A DNA stretch of 64,000 nucleotides. Source: Arthrobacter sp. C9C5 (GTDB taxonomy: Bacteria; Actinomycetota; Actinomycetes; Actinomycetales; Micrococcaceae). A program made the translations under genes and the position numbers. Below the pieces are notes generated by a model, which searched no databases, was not told where the DNA came from, and saw nothing but the letters and a program-made list of their open reading frames with translations. Shown here in pieces: positions 52,434 through 60,775 of this stretch; the first letter of the stretch is position 1; each line of letters starts with the position of its first letter. The stretch spans positions 1-64,000 of the forward strand of contig NZ_JABFMX010000009.1 in NCBI RefSeq assembly GCF_013359735.1, read 5' to 3'.

Positions 52434-53495
52434 ATGAGAGCCATCTGGAAAGGCGCGATAGCGTTCGGGCTGGTCAACGTGCCGGTCAAGGTCTACAGCG
52501 CGACCGAGGACCACGACATCAGCCTGCATCAGGTCCACAACGCCGACGGCGGCCGGATCCGCTACCAGCGCCGGTGCGAGGTCTGCAGCAAGATCATCGA
52601 TTACGAGGACATCGACAAGGCCTACGAGGACGAGGGCAGGACAGTGATCCTCAGCCGTGAGGAGCTCAAGTCGATCCCCGCGGAGAACAGCCACGAGATC
52701 GAGGTGGTGCAGTTCGTGCCCGCCGAGCAGCTTGACCCGATGATGTTCGAGAAGAGCTACTACCTGGAACCGGATGCGAAGTCGCCCAAGGCCTACGTGC
52801 TGCTGCGCCGGGCCCTGGAGGACACGGACCGGGTGGCTATCGTCCAGTTCGCGCTGCGGGAAAAGACCCGGCTCGGGGCGCTGCGGATCCGCGGCGACGT
52901 GCTGGTGCTGCAGGGGCTGCTCTGGGCGGACGAGGTGCGCGAGGCGAGCTTCCCCGCGCTCGAGACGAGCGTCCGGATCTCGGCTCAGGAACGGGAAATG
53001 TCCGCGGCCCTGGTGGACTCGATGGCGGCCGACTTCGAACCGGAGCAGTTCACGGACGACTACCAGTTGCAATTGCGGCAGCTGATCGACGCGAAGATCG
53101 AACAGGGCGAGTCGCTGGACACGGAGGAGACCTTCGGCGCTCCGGCGGCGGAAGCCGGAACCGGTGAAGTGATCGACCTGATGGACGCGCTGAAGCGCAG
53201 CATCGAGCGCAAGCGCGGAGCGGCGGCCGGCGGCGGCGGCGCGGCGGACGACGACGGCGCAGCCGCCGGAGCGGCGGCCGGCAGCAAGGCGAAAGCTGCG
53301 CCGGCCAGGAAGCCCGGGTCCAAGACGGCTCCGAAGGCCGCGGCCAAGTCCACCGCAAAGGCCGCCTCCGGCGGTGCCGGCGGGACGGGGACCGCGTCCA
53401 AGACCGCGTCCAAGGCCTCGTCCAAGACGGCTGCCGCCAAGACCGCAGCCTCTAAAACTGCCGCCGCGAAGGGGGCTGCACGCAAGGGCGCCTGA
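52434..53495 (+). CDS. ku: Ku, non-homologous end-joining DNA-end-binding protein
   Basis: A 353-residue Ku. The core (residues 1-250: MRAIWKGAIAFGLVNVPVKVYSA, RYQRRCEVCSK, ADEVREASFP) forms the ring that threads on DNA ends as a homodimer and recruits LigD. A tail of about 90 residues, rich in Ala, Lys, Ser and Thr (from about residue 258), is longer than in the 273-residue mycobacterial Ku. Such basic tails raise DNA binding and bridge ends. It is divergent from ligD, 40 bases apart. Confidence 0.96.
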   Translation: MRAIWKGAIAFGLVNVPVKVYSATEDHDISLHQVHNADGGRIRYQRRCEVCSKIIDYEDIDKAYEDEGRTVILSREELKSIPAENSHEIEVVQFVPAEQLDPMMFEKSYYLEPDAKSPKAYVLLRRALEDTDRVAIVQFALREKTRLGALRIRGDVLVLQGLLWADEVREASFPALETSVRISAQEREMSAALVDSMAADFEPEQFTDDYQLQLRQLIDAKIEQGESLDTEETFGAPAAEAGTGEVIDLMDALKRSIERKRGAAAGGGGAADDDGAAAGAAAGSKAKAAPARKPGSKTAPKAAAKSTAKAASGGAGGTGTASKTASKASSKTAAAKTAASKTAAAKGAARKGA

Positions 53496-53538
53496 GCCCG
53501 CGTCCGGGTTCGCCTCCCGCGCCCGTGGCGTCATCGGC

Positions 53539-53826
53539 TCAGGAATTCCGCAGAGCGGAGATCAGTTCGCTCTTCTTCTTCGCCGAATAGCCCTTCAGAC
53601 CGATCTCCTTGGCCTTTTCCCTCAACTGCGGGACCGTCCAGTCCTCATAGTCGCCGGACTTGCCGCCCTTGCGGCCCACCGATGACCTGCCCCGCTTGGC
53701 CGCCGCGTTGGAAATGCGGGCTGCCTTCTGCTTCGAGGCACCGTCCTCCAACAGCGCTTCATAAAGTTCCGGGTCCTTGATGCTGGGGCTCTCGGAACCC
53801 TGCGGCGCACCCTTGTTCGCAGGCAT
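53539..53826 (-). CDS. Small basic protein, Rho-N-like (DUF7218-like)
   Basis: A 95-residue protein. The C-terminal third (DWTVPQLREKAKEIGLKGYSAKKKSELISALRN) is a Rho-termination-factor N-terminal/SAP-like helical DNA-binding motif; the first half is a basic, Ser-rich segment. It could be a chromatin-like protein. The ATG lies 2 bases after the SRPBCC stop. It converges with ku. Confidence 0.82.
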   Translation of the reverse strand: MPANKGAPQGSESPSIKDPELYEALLEDGASKQKAARISNAAAKRGRSSVGRKGGKSGDYEDWTVPQLREKAKEIGLKGYSAKKKSELISALRNS

Positions 53827-53828
53827 GG

Positions 53829-54341
53829 CTACCGCGGCCCGCCGTGCGCCGGATCCGCCGGATCCGCCGGGACGTCGTCGTCGACCTCGCCGCGGTCGAC
53901 GGAGGAGCGCCACTCGCCGGTTTCGATGCCGCGGGACTCGATGAACTCCTTGAAACGGCCAAGGTCGGTGCTGACCTGGCGGCTGTCCGCACCGAGCGCG
54001 GAGCCGGTCTTCTCCACCACGCCCTCCGGCTCCCACTCGAGTTCGACGTTGACGCGGGTGCGCTCGGAGCCGAGGGATTCAAACGTGACGGTGCCCGCAT
54101 TGCGCGGTTTGTCCGAACTGACCCAGGCGATCCTGCGGTCCGGGGTCTGCTCGGTGATCTGGGCGAGGTACTCGCGCCGCACCCCGGCGATGTCGGTGCG
54201 GAACTGGAGCGAGGTCTCGTCGATCTGTTCCACCGCCTCGACGCCCTTCATGAATTCCGGGAAGGTCTCGAACTGGGTCCACTGGTTGTACGCGGTCGAC
54301 ACGGGGACGTCGACTTCGATGCTCTCCTGCACGCTTGCCAT
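53829..54341 (-). CDS. SRPBCC family (cyclase/dehydrase-like) protein
   Basis: A 170-residue START/SRPBCC-fold protein (MASVQESIEVDVPVSTAYNQWTQFETFPEFMKGVEAVEQID...), the ligand-binding helix-grip fold of polyketide cyclases; in many actinobacteria such proteins are stress-linked and of unknown ligand. ATG with AAGGAG 8 bases upstream. It is followed after 2 bases by the Rho-N-like gene, so they form one unit. A disordered acidic C-terminal tail (VDDDVPADPADPAH) is unusual. Confidence 0.87.
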   Translation of the reverse strand: MASVQESIEVDVPVSTAYNQWTQFETFPEFMKGVEAVEQIDETSLQFRTDIAGVRREYLAQITEQTPDRRIAWVSSDKPRNAGTVTFESLGSERTRVNVELEWEPEGVVEKTGSALGADSRQVSTDLGRFKEFIESRGIETGEWRSSVDRGEVDDDVPADPADPAHGGPR

Positions 54342-54528
54342 GCGGTGATCTCCTTCGGTCCGGGAACGCGTTCCTGCGGCGACCCTCGGTGGAGGGGCCG
54401 CGGTTCCCAAACTATCCACGCCGCACGGCGAAGACAAGCACTTACTAAGTTCCCTTATGACATGGGCCCTGCCGCTGCCGCCGGCGGGGACGACGTCGGC
54501 CGGGCATTTCCGTAAGCGGCAGAACCAC

Positions 54529-54690
54529 GGGACATGCCCTCCGGGCCGGCCCGGCACTGGACATAGTGCCCATATGTCCATGCGTTGCGGCCAGGGCTGG
54601 GCATGTCCCCCGGTGGTTGGCGGTGAGGGCTGGGCATGTCCACCGGTGGTTGGTGGTATGGACTGGGCATGTCCCATCGGGCGTGAGTCG
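54529..54690. repeat. GGGCATGTCC repeat cluster A, upstream of SRPBCC
   Basis: GGGACATGCCC (54529-54539), an inverted pair GGACATA (54559-54565) / TATGTCC (54573-54579), then three tandem copies of a 33-bp unit starting GGGCTGGGCATGTCC at 54594 and 54627, and GGACTGGGCATGTCC at 54660. It fills most of the 433-base gap between ptsH and the SRPBCC gene. Related motifs recur at 59155-59267. Nature unknown; it may be a repeat family or binding sites. Confidence 0.7.
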
Positions 54691-54774
54691 CGAGGACAGG
54701 GCCTTAACGACGTGCGGCCGCCGGCCGCCGCCCCGGTGGGGGAGGCGGGCACGGCGGCCGCGGTCCTGCTGGTG

Positions 54775-55053
54775 CTATTCGGCGTCGTGGTCCGTCTCGA
54801 GGATCTGGACGAGGCGGTCCAGGGCGGCGTCGGCGCCGTCGCCCTCGGCGCGCAACACCACAACTTCGCCGTGCGATGCGCCCAGGCTCATCAGGGACAG
54901 GATGCTGGCCGCGTCCATGGCCTCGTCCTCCGGTTCGCCGAGCCGGGCGATGGTGATTTCGAGATCGAACTCGCCAGCAGCCTCGGCAAAGATGGCGGCC
55001 GGGCGGGCATGCAGCCCTACGCGGCTGGCAATGGTGGCGTTACGTTCGGTCAT
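54775..55053 (-). CDS. ptsH: PTS phosphocarrier protein HPr
   Basis: A 92-residue HPr: phospho-His15 in RVGLHARPAA and the regulatory-Ser region DAASILSLMSLGASHG. It carries phosphate from EI to sugar-specific EIIs. It is the last gene of the deoR-fruK-fruA-ptsH block, 59 bases after fruA, which fits a fructose PTS that carries its own HPr. EI is not in the window. Confidence 0.92.
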   Translation of the reverse strand: MTERNATIASRVGLHARPAAIFAEAAGEFDLEITIARLGEPEDEAMDAASILSLMSLGASHGEVVVLRAEGDGADAALDRLVQILETDHDAE

Positions 55054-55112
55054 TGTTGCTCCTTGAATTCAGCTTTGGATTATCAGCTTGGGAAGGTCTG
55101 TTGTGGACCGGC

Positions 55113-57179
55113 TCAGACGGTTACGGGAACCGGTTCAACCGTATCAACGGTCTTCTTGACTGCCCAGCGCTTGAGTGCGATCACGGACAGCGCGGTAACC
55201 ACCGTGCCGACCGCGATCGAGACGACGAACATCAGGAAGTTGTCGATCGCGAAGAAGACGAAGATGCCGCCGTGCGGTGCCTTGGATCCGACGCCGGCCG
55301 CCATCGAAATGGCCCCGGTCACCGCGCCGCCCACCATGCTGGCGGGAATGACGCGCAGTGGGTCCGCCGCAGCGAAGGGGATGGCCCCTTCGGAGATGAA
55401 GGATGCCCCCAGCAGCCAGGCCGCCTTTCCGTTTTCCTGCTCGGCGAGGCTGAAGAGCTTCTTGTTCAGGACGGTGGAAGCGAGGGCCATGGCCAGCGGC
55501 GGCACCATGCCGGACGCCATTACGGCCGCCATGATCTGCCACGGCGCCTGGTTGTCCAGGGACGCGGCGCCCAGTCCGGCGACGGCGAAGGAGTAGGCAA
55601 CCTTGTTGACCGGGCCACCGAGGTCGAAGCACATCATGAGCCCCAGGATCACGCCGAGGGCGATCGCGCCCGCGCCGGTCAGGCCGGACAGCCAGGCATT
55701 CAGGCCCTTGGTGATGGCGACAATCGGGCCGCCCAGGATCAGGAACATCAGCCCCGAGGCGACAATCGAGGCCAGCAGCGGGATGATGACCACCGGCATC
55801 AGCCCACGCAGCCAGCGCGGCACCTGCAGGCGGCCGATCACGAGGGCGATGTAGCCGGCGAGCAGGCCGCCGACGATGCCGCCAAGGAAGCCCGCCCCCA
55901 TGAACCCGGCGACGGCGCCGGCGACGAAACCGGGGGCGATGCCGGGGCGGTCAGCGATCGCGTAGGCGATGTAGCCGGCCAGGGCCGGGACCAGGAAGCC
56001 CAGCGAAAGCGCGCCGATCTTGAACAGCACGGCCCCAATGTAGGCGCCAAGCGGACCCCAGGCGTTGTCCGGGAACTCGGTCGGCAGGTTGAACAGGCTG
56101 TTCTGCACCACAATCGTGTCCGCGTACTTCGTGATCAGGTACCCGCCCATCAGGAAGCCGAGGGCGATCAGCAGGCCGCCGCCCGCCACGAACGGGATCA
56201 TGTAGCTGACGCCGGTGAGCAGGGCCTTCTTGAGCTTCTGGCCGATGTGCTCGCCCTTTTCCTCGGCCTCGTGCTGTGCCTGTTCCTCGGCGCCGAAGTG
56301 CGGCACACGCCGGGCGTTGGGGTTGTCGGCCGCGGCGAGGGCTTCCTGGACCATCTTGTCCGGCTCGTCGATGCCACGCTTGACCGGGGCGTTGATGACC
56401 GGCTTGCCGGCGAAGCGCTCCTTGCCGCGTACGTCGACGTCGACGGCGAAGATCACGGCGTCGGCCGCGGCGATCACGGCCGGATCCAGCGCCTTGGCGC
56501 CGGAGGAACCCTGGGTCTCGACCTGCAGGTCCACGCCGACTTCCTTGGCGGCCGCCACGAGGGAGTCGGCGGCCATGTAGGTGTGGGCGATGCCGGTGGG
56601 GCACGCCGTGACGGCGACGAGGCGCTTGGTGCGGGGAGCCCCGGGGGCCGCCGCGGCTGGCGCGGTTGAGCCGGCCGCTGCCGGAGCGGCAGTATCTGCC
56701 GGCACGGCGGCGGCGTGGCTGGCGGGCTTGTCCGCCAGCGCGCCCTCGACCAGCTCCACGACCTCGGCCTGCGTGGCGGCTGCCCGCAGCGCTGCGGTGA
56801 AGTCCTTCTTGATCAGGGACCGGGCCAGCTTGGACAGGAGCTTGAGGTGCTCCTGGTCCGCGCCTTCCGGGGCCGCGATGAAGAAGATCAGGTCGGCCGG
56901 ACCGTCCTTGGCACCGAAATCGACCGGCTGGGACAGCCGTGCCATGGCCAGCGTCGCTTCCGTGACCGCCGTCGAGCGGCAGTGCGGGATCGCGATGCCG
57001 CCCGGCACGCCCGTGGCGGTCTTGGATTCGCGGGCGAACGCGTCCGTGAAGAGCCCTTCGACTTCGGTGGCGCGTCCGTTGGCTGCAACTCTGCCTGCCA
57101 GGTGCCGGATCACGTCCTCGGGCGTATTGCCTAGATTCTGGTCGAGCTCGACCAGTTCGGTAGTAATGAGCTGGGTCAC
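55113..57179 (-). CDS. fruA: PTS fructose transporter, fused EIIA-EIIB-EIIC
   Basis: A 688-residue fusion. EIIA: phospho-His66 in GIAIPHCRST, residues 1-150. A Ala/Pro-rich linker. EIIB with the phospho-Cys in VAVTACPTGIAHTYMAADSL. EIIC: nine or ten membrane segments (from about residue 320, GVSYMIPFVAGGGLLIALGFL). It imports fructose as fructose-1-phosphate. GTG start with GAAGG 6-8 bases upstream; it lies 2 bases after fruK. Confidence 0.94.
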   Translation of the reverse strand: MTQLITTELVELDQNLGNTPEDVIRHLAGRVAANGRATEVEGLFTDAFARESKTATGVPGGIAIPHCRSTAVTEATLAMARLSQPVDFGAKDGPADLIFFIAAPEGADQEHLKLLSKLARSLIKKDFTAALRAAATQAEVVELVEGALADKPASHAAAVPADTAAPAAAGSTAPAAAAPGAPRTKRLVAVTACPTGIAHTYMAADSLVAAAKEVGVDLQVETQGSSGAKALDPAVIAAADAVIFAVDVDVRGKERFAGKPVINAPVKRGIDEPDKMVQEALAAADNPNARRVPHFGAEEQAQHEAEEKGEHIGQKLKKALLTGVSYMIPFVAGGGLLIALGFLMGGYLITKYADTIVVQNSLFNLPTEFPDNAWGPLGAYIGAVLFKIGALSLGFLVPALAGYIAYAIADRPGIAPGFVAGAVAGFMGAGFLGGIVGGLLAGYIALVIGRLQVPRWLRGLMPVVIIPLLASIVASGLMFLILGGPIVAITKGLNAWLSGLTGAGAIALGVILGLMMCFDLGGPVNKVAYSFAVAGLGAASLDNQAPWQIMAAVMASGMVPPLAMALASTVLNKKLFSLAEQENGKAAWLLGASFISEGAIPFAAADPLRVIPASMVGGAVTGAISMAAGVGSKAPHGGIFVFFAIDNFLMFVVSIAVGTVVTALSVIALKRWAVKKTVDTVEPVPVTV

Positions 57180-57181
57180 TG

Positions 57182-58168
57182 TCAATCCTTCTTCAGGGCC
57201 GTGATGGTTACGGCGGCGGGGGTTGTTTGATGCACTGCCGGGACGGTGGAGCCGGGCAGCGAGGCAGCAGCGGCACCATGGGCCACCGCCTGACGCAGGC
57301 AATCGGCCGGGGCGGCGCCCTGGCTGGAGGCGAGCAGGTAGCCGGCCAGCGAGGAATCGCCGGCGCCGACCGTGCTGACCGCCTTGACCGGCGGGTGCGT
57401 GGCCAGCCACGCGCCGTCGGCCGTCACAAGCACCGCACCCTTGGAACCGAGGGTGGCGAGTACGGCACCCACTCCGGAACGCACGACGGCGGCGGCGGCT
57501 GCCGCGGCAGCCTCCGGATCACCCTCGAGTTCCTCGGCGGACTTATCCGTGGCGAATCCGGCTGCGGCAGCCAGTTCCGCCAGTTCCTCGGCATTGGGTT
57601 TGAGCAGGTCCGGTTTCCCCAGGGCGTCCCCGGAGATCGCGGCGGCGAGCGGCTCGCCGGATGAGTCGACGGCGATGAGGGGTGCCTCGGTGCCGTCGTG
57701 CAGGGACCGCAGCCGCCGGGTAACGGTGGCGTAGAAGTCGACCGGGACCCCCGGGGGGAGCGAGCCGGCCAGGACGACCCAGCTGGCGCCGCGGGAGGAA
57801 TCCAGCAGCAGCCCGATCAGGGCCTCCTGCTGTTCCCCGCTCAGCGCCGGACCGGGCTCGTTGATCTTGGTGGTGACGCCGCCGGGCTCGGTGAGCGCCA
57901 CATTGCTGCGCAGCGGCTCGCCGATGGGCAGGGCGGCGAACGGTACCTCGCTGTCCCGCAGCCCGGCGAGCACCGGGTCCGCAGCCGCGCCCGGCAGCAC
58001 GGCAAGGGTTTGCAGGCCGGAGGCCACGAGGGCGCGGGAGACATTGACTCCCTTGCCGCCGGACTCCTGCCGGACGGAGATGGCGCGCTGGACCTCGCCG
58101 CGGAGCAGCGGGCCGGGCAGCGCCACGGTGCGGTCCAGGCTGGGGTTGGCCGTGAGGGTGACGATCAT
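57182..58168 (-). CDS. fruK: 1-phosphofructokinase
   Basis: A 328-residue PfkB-family sugar kinase. ATG at 58168 overlaps the deoR stop by ATGA. NPSLDRTVALPG at the N terminus and AVSTVGAGDSSLAGYLLA (catalytic Asp, DTxGAGD pattern) near residue 250 identify the family, which phosphorylates fructose-1-phosphate to fructose-1,6-bisphosphate. An Ala-rich insert (DPEAAAAAAAAVV) is present. It pairs with fruA. Confidence 0.93.
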   Translation of the reverse strand: MIVTLTANPSLDRTVALPGPLLRGEVQRAISVRQESGGKGVNVSRALVASGLQTLAVLPGAAADPVLAGLRDSEVPFAALPIGEPLRSNVALTEPGGVTTKINEPGPALSGEQQEALIGLLLDSSRGASWVVLAGSLPPGVPVDFYATVTRRLRSLHDGTEAPLIAVDSSGEPLAAAISGDALGKPDLLKPNAEELAELAAAAGFATDKSAEELEGDPEAAAAAAAAVVRSGVGAVLATLGSKGAVLVTADGAWLATHPPVKAVSTVGAGDSSLAGYLLASSQGAAPADCLRQAVAHGAAAASLPGSTVPAVHQTTPAAVTITALKKD

Positions 58169-58962
58169 GCGACCACCACCTCCACTCCGGCGTCCGCGAG
58201 GGCTTCGGCGAGGGCCGGGCTGGGTTTCGTGTCTGTGATCACGGTGTCCAGATCTTTCAAGGAGGCGAACTGGACCAGCGTCTCTGCATCCAGCTTGGAG
58301 GAATCAGCCAGCACCACAATGCGGCGCGCTGAATGGACGAAGGCGGCCTTGACGGCAGCTTCTTCAGGATCGGGAGTGCTCAGGCCGAAGGCCGCGGAAA
58401 TACCGTTGGTGCCGATGAACGCGATGTCGGGCCGGATCCGCCGGGCGGCTTCGACGGTGGACTGGCCGACGGCGGCCTGGGTCAGGCCGCGGACCTTGCC
58501 GCCGAGCAGGTGCAGGGCGATGCCGGGTCCGCCGGAAAGCTTGGCCGCGATGGGAAGCGCGTGGGTAATAACCACGAGTTCGGCGTCGCCCGCGGTTCCG
58601 GCGGCGGCCGTGCGGGCGGCGAGGAGTTCCGCGAGGGCCTCGGTGCTGGAGCCGGCGTCGATCAGGATGCTGCCGGACCGGCCTTGCGGGATGAGGGCCA
58701 GGGCGGCCTCGGCAATCCGGGTCTTCTCGGTCTGCCGCTGCACCGTGCGCTCGAGGATGCTCTCTTCAGTGGTGCTGATGCGCTCCGGGGAGACAGCGCC
58801 GCCGTGGACCCTGCGGACCGTGCCGGCGATCTCAAGGGCGGCCAGGTCACGGCGGACGGTTTCGGTGGTGATGCTGAAGCGCTCGGCGAGGTCGGTGACG
58901 CTGGCCCGGCCGCTGGCGGCGACGAGCTCCACGATCAGTTGTTGGCGTTCTTCGGCGAACAC
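58165..58962 (-). CDS. DeoR/GlpR family transcriptional regulator of the fructose operon
   Basis: A 265-residue regulator. N-terminal DeoR HTH (RQQLIVELVAASGRASVTDLAERFSITTETVRRDLAAL, residues 7-43) and sugar-phosphate-isomerase-like effector domain (ILIDAGSSTEALAE, GGKVRGLTQAAVG, FIGTNGISA). By context it is a FruR-type repressor that senses fructose-1-phosphate. GTG at 58962 has GGAGGG a few bases upstream. The inverted repeat at 59073-59108 lies about 110 bases before it and is the likely operator. Confidence 0.9.
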   Translation of the reverse strand: MFAEERQQLIVELVAASGRASVTDLAERFSITTETVRRDLAALEIAGTVRRVHGGAVSPERISTTEESILERTVQRQTEKTRIAEAALALIPQGRSGSILIDAGSSTEALAELLAARTAAAGTAGDAELVVITHALPIAAKLSGGPGIALHLLGGKVRGLTQAAVGQSTVEAARRIRPDIAFIGTNGISAAFGLSTPDPEEAAVKAAFVHSARRIVVLADSSKLDAETLVQFASLKDLDTVITDTKPSPALAEALADAGVEVVVA

Positions 58963-59072
58963 GTGCCCTCCATTGCGACATTTACTTCGAGTACTGCTAT
59001 TTCCAATGCGGCGTCTTCCGGCTACTCCGGTGACCCCCATCACATGAAGTGGAATTGATTGACTTTATCTTT

Positions 59073-59108
59073 GTTCATGTGGGTTTGTCAACGAAAAACC
59101 ACATGAAC
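59073..59108. promoter_or_regulatory. Inverted repeat operator upstream of deoR-fruKA-ptsH
   Basis: GTTCATGTGGGTTT (59073-59086) faces AAAACCACATGAAC (59095-59108), 13 of 14 positions complementary, across 8 bases. A half-site CACATGAA lies at 59041. It is about 110 bases before the deoR start, in an A/T-rich stretch, and fits the binding of a DeoR-type dimer. Confidence 0.75.
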
Positions 59109-59154
59109 GCAGAAGCGGGTGTGGGCCGTGCATGCTAAGTCCGTGTGCCTTGAA

Positions 59155-59285
59155 GGGGACATGTCCATTGCAAGCGGCCTGCAGCTGGGGACATGTCCAT
59201 TGCTCGGGCTGAAGCATGGACATTTCGGGACTATGCCCATTCGCTGCGTCCGAAGTTGGGCATGTCCGCGGCAGGGCTGGGCCAA
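59155..59285. repeat. GGACATGTCC repeat cluster B, beyond the fructose operon
   Basis: GGGGACATGTCCATTGC occurs at 59155-59171 and 59187-59203; TGGACATTTC follows at about 59218 and TGGGCATGTCC at 59257-59267, with GCAGGGCTGGGCC at the end as in cluster A (54594 region). It lies in the gap between the fruR operator and the DUF6458-like gene. Confidence 0.68.
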
Positions 59286-59396
59286 AAATAGGCGTGAGGA
59301 GCCCGGCAGCAGCTTAAACGCCGGACGCCGGGCCAGACTTTGAAGGTCCGGCCCGGCGCCCGGGTCAGTAGGTTGGCGCGTCGCAGCGCCCGGGGA

Positions 59397-59660
59397 TCAG
59401 ATGCCGGCGTCGCGGCTTTCATTGCGGGTGATGGTCTCGCCGGTGTTGGGGTCGACGACGGAGCGGGTCTCGCTGACACGGCGCGTGCGGCTGCGGCCGG
59501 GGGAGGCCAGGATCAGGGACGCGACCAGCCCGATGACGCCGACCACCATCAGGATGTAACCGACCATGGTCTGGTCCACGTTGGGGATCAATCCGGGTGC
59601 GATGGCCCAGGCCAGAATGGCGCCGATGGCGATGAGGAAGATGGAGGAACCGATTCTCAT
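59397..59660 (-). CDS. Small two-segment membrane protein, DUF6458-like
   Basis: An 87-residue protein: membrane segments IFLIAIGAILAWAIAPGL and MVGYILMVVGVIGLVASLIL, then a charged tail (SPGRSRTRRVSETRSVVDPNTGETITRNE). The pattern matches the DUF6458 family of small actinobacterial membrane proteins. ATG with GGAGCAAG upstream. Function unknown. Confidence 0.83.
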   Translation of the reverse strand: MRIGSSIFLIAIGAILAWAIAPGLIPNVDQTMVGYILMVVGVIGLVASLILASPGRSRTRRVSETRSVVDPNTGETITRNESRDAGI

Positions 59661-59990
59661 GACTTGCTCCTTGTTGTCCGGGTGGGACCGATAGGTATTG
59701 CTAAGCATGCTGTCCAGCGTCACGCTACAGCCCGGTACGTGTCCTTTCAACGATTTTGGCCCCACCCCGCCGGGGAAATCCGCAGGTGAGGGGCCGAACC
59801 GGGCCCTGCCGGGCCATTTTCCGCTGCGTTTCCGGACGACGGCGTCAATTCCGGGCACGCGCGGCGCGGATCCGGGGTGCATCCGTCCGAAGCCGTAGCG
59901 GAATCCGCGGCCCGTGGCGCAAGCCGTGGCGGACGCCGTGGCTGGGACCGGGCGCGCAGGCACCACCGTCGGGCTGGCTAGGCTGGCTCC
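59661..59990. other. Divergent intergenic region, DUF6458-like / esterase
   Basis: About 330 G/C-rich bases. It must hold two divergent promoters, but I see no clear boxes, repeats or genes; open frames across it have no ribosome sites or recognisable sequence. Confidence 0.45.
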
Positions 59991-60608
59991 ATGAATACTG
60001 TTGTCTGGTCCAGGCCGGAGGCCGAGCGCGCCGGCACGCCGCTGCTGGTGATGCTGCACGGCTACGGCACGGACGAGACGCGGATGGCGGACCTGTTTGC
60101 CAGCCTGCCGCCCGACTTCACCTGCGCCGCCCTGCGCGGGCCGAAGGTGATCGGCGATGACTACGGCTGGTTCCTGTTGGACTACTTCCTCACCCACGAC
60201 TTCGCGGACGTCATCAGCGCCACGAACTCGGTCTTCAGCTGGATCGACGCCGTCAAGGCGCGGCACAGCAGCGTCAGCCTGCTCGGCTTCTCCCAGGGCA
60301 TGGCCATGGCGAGCACCCTGCTGCGGCTGCGGCCGGAGGCGTTCCGCGCCGTCGTCGGGCTGTCCGGCTTCGTGCTGGACAACGAATTGCTGGCCATGAG
60401 CGAGTCCTTCGACGCCAGGCCGCCGTTCTTCTGGGGGCGGGACAAGGCGGATCCCGTGATCAACGACGCCGCCAGGGCACACACCGAGGAATGGCTGCAC
60501 CGGAACACCCAGCTCACGGCGCGCAGCTATCCCGGGATGGGGCACGCGATCTCCCGGGCGGAACTCGTGGATGTCGGCGCGTTCCTGCGCCACTATGTGC
60601 TGCGCTGA
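59991..60608 (+). CDS. Carboxylesterase/phospholipase family hydrolase
   Basis: A 205-residue alpha/beta hydrolase. HGYGTDE loop (oxyanion), nucleophile Ser in LLGFSQGMAMA (about residue 103), Asp in DKADPVI and His in GMGHAIS complete the triad. The length and GFSQG motif fit the carboxylesterase/phospholipase (YitV/Abhydrolase-2) group that cleaves short esters. ATG start. Substrate unknown. Confidence 0.9.
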   Translation: MNTVVWSRPEAERAGTPLLVMLHGYGTDETRMADLFASLPPDFTCAALRGPKVIGDDYGWFLLDYFLTHDFADVISATNSVFSWIDAVKARHSSVSLLGFSQGMAMASTLLRLRPEAFRAVVGLSGFVLDNELLAMSESFDARPPFFWGRDKADPVINDAARAHTEEWLHRNTQLTARSYPGMGHAISRAELVDVGAFLRHYVLR

Positions 60609-60698
60609 GCCGGATTCCGCGCCCTCGGACGCCGGCTTCCGGCCCGCGGAATATATTCCATTCGATGGAAAACCGCCGCCACTTGCGCGCCGAATTTA

Positions 60699-60710
60699 TA
60701 AGCGTTTACA
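60699..60710. promoter_or_regulatory. LacI-type operator upstream of the lacI-pgmB-GH65 genes
   Basis: TAAGCGTTTACA lies 65 bases before the lacI start and shares 10 of 12 bases with TAAGCGCTTGCA at 37263-37274 in front of the amylase. It probably serves autoregulation. TTCCAT-TCG-ATGGAA at 60657-60671 is another small palindrome just upstream. Confidence 0.68.
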
Positions 60711-60775
60711 CTCAACTTTGGCCAATTTGATCGGCCCACTACTGCAGGGGGAAGAAAGGTCCAGGCCCGTGTCGC

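Noticed and set aside
50717..52660. A 647-codon open frame antisense to ligD and running into ku
   Set aside because: It crosses two real genes out of frame and has no conserved motif.
55053..56669. A 538-codon open frame antisense to fruA
   Set aside because: Antisense composition; EIIA, EIIB and EIIC motifs are all on the minus strand.
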